Assembly: GCA_001275005.1 (NCBI GenBank)
Contig: JWZX01003036.1
Coordinates: 1-38,576, forward strand
DNA from: Chrysochromulina tobinii
Lineage: Eukaryota > Haptophyta > Prymnesiales > Chrysochromulinaceae
Direction: 5' to 3'
DNA: 38,576 nt
In this document: in pieces, positions 18,201 to 25,948 of the stretch
Layout of the letters: each line of letters starts with the position of its first letter
Position numbering within the stretch: the stretch's first letter is position 1
Notes under the pieces: generated by a model
The model's input: the letters and a program-made list of their open reading frames with translations, nothing else
Databases searched by the model: none
What the model was told of the DNA's origin: nothing
Position numbers and translations under genes: made by a program

Positions 18201-18977
18201 ACTCCCAAGTGCATGCAGCGTCGGCGCTGCGAGTGGCTGGGCCACAACAGGAGCGTACCGGTACGGGCCGACGGCGCCAGAGGGAGATTCGAATGGAGAT
18301 TCGAAGGGAGCCGCGGCGGCGACGGCGGCGGCAGCGACGGCGGTGGCGGCGCTCTCCTTCGCGGCAGGCAGGCAGAGCGGGAACTCAGTACGGTACAGTC
18401 GGCTGCAACCCCGCAGCTTTAATTGGCCGACGGCCTCCCGAAAAACAGGGAGCGTCAGCCTCGTTCCCACAGCGCCTGTGAGCTGCTCATGGAGCGCGGC
18501 GGCCTCGGCCATCTCGGCCTCGACCTCGAGTGACGGCTGCCCGTACGCGAGCCGCACGTGCCCGAGCAACACCGCCAGCTCGGTGGCACTCAGCTCTCCG
18601 TCGCCGTCCTGATCGTAGACGCGGAACACGTACTGCGCACGCAGGCCGTTCCAAACGCCGCCGTGCGCGGTCGTGGGATCCATGGCGACGAGCGCGACGA
18701 GGAAATCGTAAAAGGAAAGTCGCGTCCCGCGCAGCATCGCACGGTAGTAGTGCGCCTCCATCGTCGCAGGCACGCCCAAGGTCGCAAGGAAGGTCGTCGT
18801 GGCTGCCGCGCCCGCGGCGCCCTCGACGCTCGGCAGCGATTCGTATACGCTGCGGCAGCGATCCACCCGCTCGTCGTCCCATCCTGCGACGCGCAAGAGC
18901 TCCGGCAGAGCCTCTGAAGGGTCATCTTGCCGGTCCCAAGGCTGGCGTGCCGAATCCCACATCCCGTGGTCCATCAT
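15256..18977 (-). CDS. EF-hand plus PPP-family Ser/Thr phosphatase (PPKL/PP1-like), six exons
   Basis: Exons (minus): 18977-17928, 17615-16479, 16356-16296, 16208-16100, 15932-15821 and 15729-15256; all joins keep frame. Length is 980 residues if the array intron is removed, 1084 if kept. The N-terminus has an EF-hand loop (DQDGDGELSATEL, residues 122-134), then a long disordered region. The catalytic domain has GDLHGQ (near 16930), GDYVDRG (near 16820), GNHE (near 16728), VHGGI (near 16580), ILWSDPTDSD and NSRGPNTVAF across a splice, RAHQCVQDGFEW, and ILTVFSAPDYGG. All metal ligands are present. The WSDP segment and ending RELHVFPKVL resemble plant and protist BSU1/PPKL phosphatases more than PP1, but Kelch repeats are absent and an EF-hand takes their place, suggesting calcium control (inference). 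The C-tail ends in an acidic Glu/Asp run. The Met before it follows a 1-nt overlap with a small upstream frame. Confidence 0.82.
15730..15820 (-). mobile_element. Introner-like intron (family B) with 26-bp duplicated exon edge
   Basis: A 91-bp intron of the phosphatase gene. Its first 26 nt repeat the first 26 nt of the next exon at 24 positions (GTTCTGC(a/g)TGCACG then GGGCGTGCCGC). The body holds GTGCATGCAAGTGCTCAC, with GTGCTCAC duplicated, a possible branch site CTCAC, and the end TTGCCCACAG. The GCATGCAAGTGCTC core is shared with the introns at 16209-16295 and, in variant form, 33115-33212. Confidence 0.75.
15933..16099 (-). repeat. Phosphatase intron filled by a 10-bp tandem repeat
   Basis: This 167-bp GT-AG intron contains ten head-to-tail copies of CACTCAGTCG (plus-strand phase, 15991-16090; two copies read CAATCAGTCG). 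On the coding strand each unit reads CGACTGAGTG. Its removal joins FEW to CAGGRILTVF, as the family requires. The intron is longer than its neighbours because of this expansion. Confidence 0.8.
16209..16295 (-). mobile_element. Introner-like intron (family B) with duplicated exon edge
   Basis: An 87-bp intron of the phosphatase gene. It starts GTCCCAATACGATCG and the next exon starts GTCCCAATACGGTCG: 14 of 15 identical. The core TTGCATGCAAGTGCTC and the end TCTCCCCACAG match the other family B introns. Removing it restores NSRGPNTVAFAPDRV, a conserved phosphatase segment. Confidence 0.78.
16357..16478 (-). mobile_element. Phosphatase intron related to family A, internally duplicated
   Basis: A 122-bp intron (GTGAGTCACTGATTGCC to CCCATATCAG). 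Two adjacent 28-nt blocks each start ACTGG(c/t)CACTGAGTG and end in a CATCAG or TATCAG acceptor-like word, so it holds two potential acceptors. The wording resembles family A, but no flanking direct repeat is visible. Removing it joins VLNE to ILWSDPTDSD, as expected for the family. Confidence 0.6.
17438..17518 (-). repeat. 15-bp minisatellite encoding a Gly-Gly-Ala-Val-Val repeat
   Basis: Five copies of CAGCGCCGCCCACGA (plus-strand phase) and a partial sixth, next to the intron array in the phosphatase gene. In the phosphatase frame they encode AVVGG-type repeats in the disordered linker. It may be coding or part of an extended intron, since the array's last acceptor is uncertain. Confidence 0.75.
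17587..17927 (-). repeat. Tandem array of intron-like units, each CAG|GTGAGT bounded
   Basis: On the minus strand, units at 17927-17859 (69 bp), 17858-17778, 17777-17697 and 17696-17616 (81 bp each), then a truncated 29-bp copy from 17615. Each begins GTGAGTGCGCC and ends TTCCCTCATCAG or TGCCTCCCTCATCAG, so each junction reads CAG|GTGAGT, an ideal acceptor abutting an ideal donor. All units are multiples of three with no stop, so any mix of splicing or retention keeps the frame; retained, they encode a 27-residue His/Cys/Pro repeat (VSAPDSPPHADC start). The ends match the hexosaminidase intron. I read it as an amplified family A introner, with a coding minisatellite as the alternative. Confidence 0.7.
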
Positions 18978-19162
18978 CAGTTCCGTTTGGGCTTGGTGGC
19001 CGTGGGTGCAGGTGGCGCTGTGCGGAACAAAGCGCGGAACAGTCGCGAGGCAAGATACACCGCGGCGAAGATGGCCAACAGATCAAATGGCGAGACGGGC
19101 AGAGCGCCTGCCTCGGCCGACTGAGAGGCCGCCGTGGCTAAAGAGGAGTAGGCCATCGGCAC
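18977..19162 (-). CDS. Possible small membrane peptide upstream of the phosphatase
   Basis: A 61-residue frame with a clear hydrophobic helix (FDLLAIFAAVYLASRLF) followed by a basic, Pro-rich tail ending KPKRN. Its TGA overlaps the phosphatase ATG by one base (ATGA), which is unusual for separate eukaryotic genes. It could be an upstream open reading frame, a small tail-anchored protein, or an exon of the same transcript. Composition suits a real membrane segment, but length and position leave it weak. Confidence 0.3.
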   Translation of the reverse strand: MPMAYSSLATAASQSAEAGALPVSPFDLLAIFAAVYLASRLFRALFRTAPPAPTATKPKRN

Positions 19163-19314
19163 GAGGACGCGCCGGTGGAGAAAGCGTGCCTGTGAATATG
19201 CTCGGTTTTGCGTTTCGGCAGAGATGCCGAACCGATACCGTCTTCGCGAGGGTGGAAACGGCGGCCCGTCGGTTCAAATTCACGAGACAAACGCGCTCCT
19301 TTTTTGGTTCGAAA

Positions 19315-21069
19315 ATGAAAATGGTAGCTCTGGTGACTCGCGCTGGACTCATTGCGGCTTTGTTGCACATTACCAACGCAGTGCCGGCAGCGCAACTGCC
19401 GACGGCTTTGTTGCACAACAGCGCAACTGCCGACATTCGTGACGCTTTCCTCGATGGAGGCTTTGCCGATGATTGGGAGGCTTTGCCGGAGGAGCTCAAG
19501 CCACACCCGGGAGATGAGTTTACTGGCACCGGTTGGGGCACTTTGACGTGCACAACATCAGGATGCGACGAGGTCACCTCGATCCCCGGCTGGAGCGGCG
19601 CGCTGCCCTCGAAGCACTACAGTGGCTACCTACCCGTCGCCAACAGCACTCGCATGCTCCACTACTATTTGCAGGAGGCGGACGCATCTCCTCTTGACAA
19701 GCCACTCGTGTTATGGCTCAACGGCGGGCCGGGGGCCTCCTCGCTCATTGGCGCCTTCACAGAGATGGGGCAGCTGATCTTCAATCGGGACAGCGCGGCC
19801 GAGAGCCCGCCGAAGCTGTTTCGCAATCCCTTCGCGTGGACCACATTGGCCAACATGCTGTATCTCGAGGTGCCCGCCGGCGTGGGCTTCAGCTACTGCG
19901 TCGACCCAGCCGACCCTTGCCATAACAGTGACACGAGTACTGCGGAGCAGAACCACGAGGCGCTGCTCGGCTTCCTGGAGCGCTTCCCCGAGTACAAATC
20001 CCGGCCTTTCTACCTCACCGGCGAGTCGTACGCGGGCATCTACCTACCCACGCTCATGGAACTCATCCTGAAGCGTGGCGCCATCACCAACGTGCGTGGC
20101 CTCGCGATCGGCAACGGCTGCTGGGGCACGCAGGCAGGGACCAATTGCGGCGACGTGACCGGCCAACCGGGGACCACGTGGAAGATTGACGCCGAATACT
20201 TTGCGGGGCGCGGGCTCATCTCTCCCGCGCTCAAGGAGGCCGCCGACGCCGCGTGCGGTGAGTGGATCGACCCGTTGACGCCCACGTGCAAGGAGGCATA
20301 TGATGCCATCTCCGAGGCCCTCGGCGAGTTCAACATCGACAACGTGGATGACTTCTGCGCCAAAACAAACCCCGTCACACTCAAGTCCTTCCGTGCCCTC
20401 GGCGGCCGCTTCGCTCGGTTCACAGCTCGGTTCACAGCCGCTCTACCTGCCGACGGCAGCGCAGACCTGCCCGCGGCCGCTCGTACCACCAGCGGCGATG
20501 CGGCCGCCATCGAGTTTGGTTCGCCCGATAGCTGGTCGGCGGAGGGCGGCGACGAGGCGGATCCCCCAGTCGGTGAGGTTCAGATGTGGTGCGGCGCCGA
20601 GGCCGCGCTGCGTACTTGGCGTTTGCTTCCGGAGGTAGCGGTTGCGATGCATGTCACTTTGGAGCGCAACATTACCTCCATATATGGCCTGCAACGTGGA
20701 TTTCGTTACACCATCGAGCCGCTCGACCTCTCGCCGCTCTACCGTCAGCTGGCCGACACAGCCGGCCTGGGCTTCCTCATCTACAACGGGCAAAGCGACG
20801 CCAACGTGCCGTACAATGGGCAGGTGCAGTACTGGGCGAAGAACTACACGGTCCTCGAGGAGTACAAGCCGTGGTACAAGGACCGCCAACTTTCCCAAGC
20901 AGTCGCGGCAGGCCATGTTCGAGGCCATGTACGCACCTACGCGACGCAAACCGCGGGGAAGACATTCCAGTTTGTCACCATCGGCGGCGCGGGGCACGAG
21001 GTGCCGACCTACCGCCCGAGCGCCGCACTCACGATGCTGCAGAAATTCGTGCTCGAGAAAATGAGATAA
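19315..21069 (+). CDS. Serine carboxypeptidase (peptidase family S10)
   Basis: A single exon of 584 residues from ATG 19315, chosen because it starts a signal peptide (MKMVALVTRAGLIAALL); the frame is open further upstream but without a secretion signal. Family features in order: the oxyanion-hole WLNGGPGASSL, the nucleophile in YLTGESYAGIYLPTL (Ser about 238), the catalytic Asp in IYNGQSDANVPYNG (about 495) and His in GGAGHEVPTYRP (about 561). Several Cys in the middle domain suit the usual disulfides. These acid peptidases remove C-terminal residues in vacuoles or outside the cell. A small internal duplication (CAGCGCAACTGCCGAC, near 19387 and 19420) sits in the propeptide-like region, and another encodes RFTARFTA. 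The start is head-to-head with the phosphatase gene. Confidence 0.93.
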   Translation: MKMVALVTRAGLIAALLHITNAVPAAQLPTALLHNSATADIRDAFLDGGFADDWEALPEELKPHPGDEFTGTGWGTLTCTTSGCDEVTSIPGWSGALPSKHYSGYLPVANSTRMLHYYLQEADASPLDKPLVLWLNGGPGASSLIGAFTEMGQLIFNRDSAAESPPKLFRNPFAWTTLANMLYLEVPAGVGFSYCVDPADPCHNSDTSTAEQNHEALLGFLERFPEYKSRPFYLTGESYAGIYLPTLMELILKRGAITNVRGLAIGNGCWGTQAGTNCGDVTGQPGTTWKIDAEYFAGRGLISPALKEAADAACGEWIDPLTPTCKEAYDAISEALGEFNIDNVDDFCAKTNPVTLKSFRALGGRFARFTARFTAALPADGSADLPAAARTTSGDAAAIEFGSPDSWSAEGGDEADPPVGEVQMWCGAEAALRTWRLLPEVAVAMHVTLERNITSIYGLQRGFRYTIEPLDLSPLYRQLADTAGLGFLIYNGQSDANVPYNGQVQYWAKNYTVLEEYKPWYKDRQLSQAVAAGHVRGHVRTYATQTAGKTFQFVTIGGAGHEVPTYRPSAALTMLQKFVLEKMR

Positions 21070-21252
21070 GTGAGAAAAAGCATCGATCCCACTGTCAGCC
21101 TTTCATGTGTGTGTTTTTGATCAGGTCGTCCCTTTTTCTCAGCATGCAAGAGTTGCCTCAAACACCCTTTTTCGTCTTATTGCCTAAAACGGATCTCTTT
21201 TGTTTTTCAGAGGGAGGCCTTGTGAGGCCTCTCTTCGTCCTCAGCGTGCGGC

Positions 21253-24200
21253 ATGAACCGCTTCGTATGCTTCTCGTGCTTGGTGTCAATCTATGCGTTG
21301 CCGCGTCAGCAGAGTGCGGTCTCCCTTCAGAAGGAGGTGGAGACTCAGGGCAAACTTTACCACAACCCGCCGCTGCTGCCGGAGAAGGAGCGTCGACGCG
21401 TGCATCACCTCCTTGAACGCGGAGAGCACGCAGTCGGTGCTCTACCGCCGCGAGAGATTGCGGCGAGCAGCGACTCTGTGCTGAATCCTTATACTATATC
21501 TTACGGAGCTATATCTTATCCTGACCGCTTCAACAAGGAGCCGAGCCATGCCTTGCCCGTGTCGAGCAATGCGTTGCCCGCCCATCAAGCTGCTGCGATC
21601 AGGATCATCCTGGACCGTGACCTGAAACAGGCTTCCGCGATCAGGGAACTCCTGGGCAGTGCAGATGGCTTGCAGCCCGAGGAGGGTGAGACTATCGGGT
21701 ATGGCCAACGCGACCTCGCAGCAACTCCCGAAGACAGCGCCATCGCACCGTGCACACCGGGGGAGGACGTCGAGGACGTGCCGTGTGCCCTATGGGCCAC
21801 TCAGGGCGAGTGCGAACATATTCCTGTGTTCATGCACTCAAACTGCGCAGCGTCGTGCCCCTGTCCAACGCCCACGTCCAACACCGGCTTCAGCCAGCTA
21901 GCAGGAAAGCTCCAAGTGTGCAAGCCGTGGTGCCCGGCGCACACAGCCCGATTGGATGTCAAGTGCGCCTTCCCCCAGTGCAACGGGTGTGCAGGGTGCG
22001 ACGCGAGCGACCCAAGCAACTTCCACGCACCGACCGCGGTCATCAAGGATGCGCCGATCATCAAGCCCATCCCGGCATGCAAGCCGTGGTGCCCGGCCCA
22101 CACAGCTCGATTGGGTGTCAAGTGCGCCTTTCCACAGTGCAGCACGTGTGCAGAGTGCGACGCGCTCAACACACCGGCAGCCAAGTTCCCAATCTTGCCC
22201 TTCAACGCTTCGGGAGACGACGAAGTGGGCTTGGTCGATGTAGGCTCGGGAGACTTCAACAACGCGGTCGACGAGCCCATCACACTAGCCTCGCCGGACT
22301 CGATAGGCGGCAGTTGCAAGCCGTGGTGCCCGGCGCACACAGCCCGAATGGAGGTCAAGTGCGCCTTTCCCCAGTGCAACGGGTGTGCAGGGTGCGACGC
22401 GCTCAACCTCAACACACCGACGAAGGTCGATGAGCCCATCCCAACTGCTGTTCTCGAGACAGACACATGCAAGTCGTGGTGCGCCGAGCACACCGCGGCC
22501 CTGGAGGTCAAGTGCACCTATGTCCCGTGCAGCACGTGTGCAGAATGCGGAGCGACGGAAGAAAGGGGTACCAAGCCGACGACTTCTTTTTTCGTCGAGA
22601 CAGACACATGCAAGTCGTGGTGCGCGGAGCACACAGCGGCCCTGGAAGTCAAGTGCACCTATGTCCCGTGCAGCGGATGTGCAGAATGCGCGGCGACGAC
22701 CTCCCCCCAGCCGACCTCCCCCCAGCCGACCTCCCCCCAGCCGACCGCTTCGGCACTCTCGCCGCCCCCTTCGCCATCGCCTCCACCGCCACCGCCACCA
22801 CCGTCGCCACCACCTTCACCATCACCACCTCCACCACCACCCTCGCAGCTGCCTTCACCTCCTCCGCCGTCGCCGCCAACGCCACCAATGACGGAGGAGG
22901 AGACGCAGCTAGCAGCGCCGGCGGAGAAGGTGGCGCAGCCAGCCGAGGACAAGGCGGCCCTCGAGAAGCTTGTGGCCGAAAAGATGGCTGAGCTTCAGAA
23001 AGCCAAACTCGCTCTGGAAGAGAAAGAGAGACTCGCTCTGCAGGAGAAGGAGCGCCTCGCTCTGCCGTCGCCGTCGCCGTCGCCGCTAGCACCATCGCCG
23101 CAGCCGCCGTCACCGCCACCATCGCCGCCGCCGTCGCCGCCACCATCGCCGTCGCCGCCGCCGTCGTGGTCGCCAGAAGTGCAGCCCGATTTCTCACCAC
23201 CACCTCAGGTTCAGCCCGAATTCTCACCACCACCTCAGGAGCAGCTCGACGTTATTGCTGAGCCCTCGAACCTTAGTGCTGAGCCCACGAAGGCGCAGGT
23301 GCTCGTGATCGTTTCGGACCACGGGAGCGGCACGTCGGACTTGGGGGTGGCCCTCAATACGCACCCGTGCATGCATGACCTGATGGAGCCGTTTGGCGAC
23401 GCTCTCGCCCTTTGGTCGTCGAGCAAGCTCGCGAAGGCAACCTGTGGCGAGTCGCGAACGGTCAAGAACGCTCTCTTCGACGCTGACTCGCATCAGCTCG
23501 TCAATGCGGTCAACGCGAAGCTGTCGGGCACGATCGATCGCGTGCTCACGCACTTTAACAAGAAAACCACCACAGCGGATTACTCGGTGCTGTACGAGGG
23601 CCTCGACTACAACCTCGCCGAGTACTTTGTGCGCGTGCGCGACCTCGTGTGTTCTCACATCCCCGCGACGGAGTGCCCGCGTGAAGACTGCGCGATCGTA
23701 CTCAAGTTCTTCCCGGCGTACGTCGACGTGAGTACCGAAGGACAGAAGACTCGGACCGACCTGCCGGATAAGTGCTCCGCGGCCAAGAAAGAGAAGAGCA
23801 TGGGCGCGTGGGCGGACACGCTCGAGTCGCTCCAGAGAAACCCCAAGGTCGCGACGCTGCAGTACAACCGCAATGAGCTCGATCGCCAATTCTCCAACTT
23901 CCACCGCTTCAGCCCGATCGGCACACGGTTCGACTGCACGATCCAACGCTCACCCAGCGAGTACGCGATCGCGGCACGGGATCACACGGACCTCCAGATC
24001 GGGGTCGAAAGCTGCTGGAAGGATGCCGAAGGTGCCGACAAGTGCCTCGGCGATGCCCTCAAGCTCGTCGGCCTCACCCCGCGAGCCATGATGGGCAAAG
24101 GCACGGAGGTGATGATGAGCGAGCTGAACGCGAGAGCCGAGAAAGGAAAGGTCGCCAGCCAGACCTGCTCCACCAACCAGACCGCCACGTTTACACGGTT

Positions 24201-24909
24201 CGCGTCCGGCGTCCAGATCACGGCAGTGTCGCCCTTGTACATGTACAACGCGCAGCAGGATGTCTTGCCGCAACAAGGCTACCCGCCACCTCCGACACCG
24301 CCTTCACCGCCATCATCGCTGCCTGCTCCATCACCACCCCTCTCGCCATCGCCGGCATCGTCACTGAGCTGGAACGATGCTATCCGCGACTGGAGGCTAG
24401 CTGACAAGGTCATGAAGCTTCCCGCCAACAACCGGGGCATCCCAGACAACGTGAGCGAGAACGACAAGGAATGGCAAGCCAGCATCCCTACTCTCGACAG
24501 GACGATGGCACCACCGTCGCAGCAGGGAGGCAAGCCAGAGCAGGGAGGCATGCCAGAGCAGGGAGGCAAGCCAGAGCAGGGAGGCATGCCAGAGCAGGGA
24601 GGCAAGCCAGAGAAGGGAGGCATGCCAGAGCAGGGAGGCATGCCAGAGAAGGGAGGCATGCCAGAGCAGGGAGGCAAGCCAGAGCAAGGAGGCAAGCCAG
24701 AGCAGGGAGGCATGCCAGAGCAAGGCTACCCGACACAGCAGCAGCAGCAGCAGGAGGGCCACTTGCCACAGGAGGGAGGCACGCCGCCGCAGCAGGGTGT
24801 GCCCCCCGCCGCAGCAGGATGTGCCCCCGCCGCAGCGCGACGTGCCCCCGCCGCAGCAGGACGTGCCCCCGCCGCAGCAGCAGGCCCACCCGCCACAGAA
24901 TTCGCCTGA
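21253..24909 (+). CDS. Secreted ShKT/Cys-repeat protein fused to a sulfotransferase-like domain
   Basis: An open frame of 1218 residues. A short hydrophobic N-terminus (FVCFSCLVSIYALP) matches that of the next gene. In order: LLPEKERRRVHHLLERG, a ShKT module (EDVPCALWATQGECEH to CAASCPC; a disulfide module here, not evidence of a toxin), five Cys repeats of pattern C-x2-WC-x10-KC-x5-C-x2-C-x2-C, a Pro/Ser linker, a short charged helix, a second Pro/Ser linker, then about 270 residues from near 23295. That last part reads like a P-loop sulfotransferase: VIVSDHGSGTSD and LNTHPCMHDLMEPF as the 5-prime PAPS loop, and QYNRNELDRQFSNFHRF as the 3-prime site. A Pro linker and a hexapeptide repeat follow. 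The frame derails at a run of six C (24802-24807), and the family sequence continues in another frame to 25363. A surface or secreted role in glycan sulfation is inference. Confidence 0.72.
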   Translation: MNRFVCFSCLVSIYALPRQQSAVSLQKEVETQGKLYHNPPLLPEKERRRVHHLLERGEHAVGALPPREIAASSDSVLNPYTISYGAISYPDRFNKEPSHALPVSSNALPAHQAAAIRIILDRDLKQASAIRELLGSADGLQPEEGETIGYGQRDLAATPEDSAIAPCTPGEDVEDVPCALWATQGECEHIPVFMHSNCAASCPCPTPTSNTGFSQLAGKLQVCKPWCPAHTARLDVKCAFPQCNGCAGCDASDPSNFHAPTAVIKDAPIIKPIPACKPWCPAHTARLGVKCAFPQCSTCAECDALNTPAAKFPILPFNASGDDEVGLVDVGSGDFNNAVDEPITLASPDSIGGSCKPWCPAHTARMEVKCAFPQCNGCAGCDALNLNTPTKVDEPIPTAVLETDTCKSWCAEHTAALEVKCTYVPCSTCAECGATEERGTKPTTSFFVETDTCKSWCAEHTAALEVKCTYVPCSGCAECAATTSPQPTSPQPTSPQPTASALSPPPSPSPPPPPPPPSPPPSPSPPPPPPSQLPSPPPPSPPTPPMTEEETQLAAPAEKVAQPAEDKAALEKLVAEKMAELQKAKLALEEKERLALQEKERLALPSPSPSPLAPSPQPPSPPPSPPPSPPPSPSPPPSWSPEVQPDFSPPPQVQPEFSPPPQEQLDVIAEPSNLSAEPTKAQVLVIVSDHGSGTSDLGVALNTHPCMHDLMEPFGDALALWSSSKLAKATCGESRTVKNALFDADSHQLVNAVNAKLSGTIDRVLTHFNKKTTTADYSVLYEGLDYNLAEYFVRVRDLVCSHIPATECPREDCAIVLKFFPAYVDVSTEGQKTRTDLPDKCSAAKKEKSMGAWADTLESLQRNPKVATLQYNRNELDRQFSNFHRFSPIGTRFDCTIQRSPSEYAIAARDHTDLQIGVESCWKDAEGADKCLGDALKLVGLTPRAMMGKGTEVMMSELNARAEKGKVASQTCSTNQTATFTRFASGVQITAVSPLYMYNAQQDVLPQQGYPPPPTPPSPPSSLPAPSPPLSPSPASSLSWNDAIRDWRLADKVMKLPANNRGIPDNVSENDKEWQASIPTLDRTMAPPSQQGGKPEQGGMPEQGGKPEQGGMPEQGGKPEKGGMPEQGGMPEKGGMPEQGGKPEQGGKPEQGGMPEQGYPTQQQQQQEGHLPQEGGTPPQQGVPPAAAGCAPAAARRAPAAAGRAPAAAAGPPATEFA
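24525..24726 (+). repeat. 18-bp minisatellite encoding (K/M)PEQGG
   Basis: Eleven tandem 18-bp units based on GGCAAGCCAGAGCAGGGA encode KPEQGG or MPEQGG (two units have KPEKGG/MPEKGG). A CAG run (about 24736-24752) and Pro/Gln-rich units follow. Extracellular linkers of this kind vary in length between alleles. Confidence 0.88.
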
Positions 24910-25363
24910 CCCGACCGAGGTCAACTCACCGGCCACGGTCGACGAGCCACCGGCCAGGGCCGATGAGCCGCCCGCCGAGGATACCCCGAGGGCAGAGTCA
25001 TGCGAAGACACGAAGGACGTGCCGTGCGCTTCGTTGGCCGCTATTGGCGAGTGCCAACGCATCCCAGTGTTTATGCACTCGACGTGCGCCTTGTCGTGCG
25101 GCTGCCCCGCGCCTGCTTCCTCCGAGGAGCTCCTACGGCGCGAAAGGGCCGACCAGGCTATTCTGGACCAAGCCAGGCTGAGTCGGCTCTGGGAGGAGGA
25201 TCCACCCTTGGCTCGGGGGCATTCGTCCTCAGCGGGACGGAGGCGTCCAGAGGACGTCGCGGTGGTGTCGGCCGAGGCATTAGCAGGGCTTGCCCCTTCC
25301 GAGCGTCGAAGGATAAGTCGGCTGTGGAAGCAAACGGGTGCGCTTTCGGCGCTTGTGCCATAG
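24804..25363 (+). pseudogene. Out-of-frame C-terminal part of the preceding gene, with a second ShKT module
   Basis: Past the six-C run the +1 frame reads PPPQQDVPPPQRDVPPP, which continues the Pro/Gln repeat. It then gives a second ShKT module (CEDTKDVPCASLAAIGEC to CALSCGC) and a charged tail ending ALSALVP at 25363. The neighbouring copies of the GTGCCCCCGCCGCAG unit have five C where the first has six, so one extra C explains the break. Either the assembly has a homopolymer error and the true protein runs from 21253 to 25363, or this allele is truncated at 24909. I mark it as broken without deciding. Confidence 0.65.
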
Positions 25364-25948
25364 GCGGCCGAAGCACTCGCCGCCACCGGTACGTACTGGT
25401 ACTGGCGAGCCTTATGGCAATGTGGTCTCCACACCAGACTATGCTCCGCGCTGTGGTGGGCGGCGCTATGGTGGGCGGCCATCGTGAGGCGCGCGCGCGC
25501 GCTCGGGCACAGGTGCCTCCATCGAGAGCGAGGTCCCTGGTGCTTGTGTTCCTAACGTTCCTGACCTTCGTTGGAGGCGAGGAGTGTAGCGCCATGAGGC
25601 GTGAGTGCGATGCGGGGAGAGTTCGTTTCCCTTTCCATGTGGGCTCGTGCGTCGCGGTGGCGGTGCGAGCAACGCCTGACGCGGGCGCTGTGACGGTGCG
25701 GGAGCGGGGCCGGGGGCTTGGCATGCGAATCGTTTTGCGTTGTGTGGGATTGGTCACGGGGAAGTTGGGGTGTCCGCGAAAAGAAAGACACAAACACCGA
25801 TTAACTAATGTCCGAACCAGCGTCGAATCGTGATCGTTCACCGACCGTTCGTTTGCATATGCACATGCAAAAATCGCCCAAAATCGGAAAGAAGGACATC
25901 TTGGGGAGGCTCACGCGCTTCTGGAGAGCTGCGCAGCGCAGCTGCGCA
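25364..25948. other. Spacer between the tandem ShKT/Cys-repeat genes
   Basis: No convincing coding content, though several frames are open by chance. It includes an ACCGGTACGTACTGGTACTG near-palindrome (25386-25405), a GCGCGCGCGC run (about 25492-25502) and GC-rich promoter-like sequence. The promoter of the second copy probably lies in 25700-25948. Confidence 0.45.
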
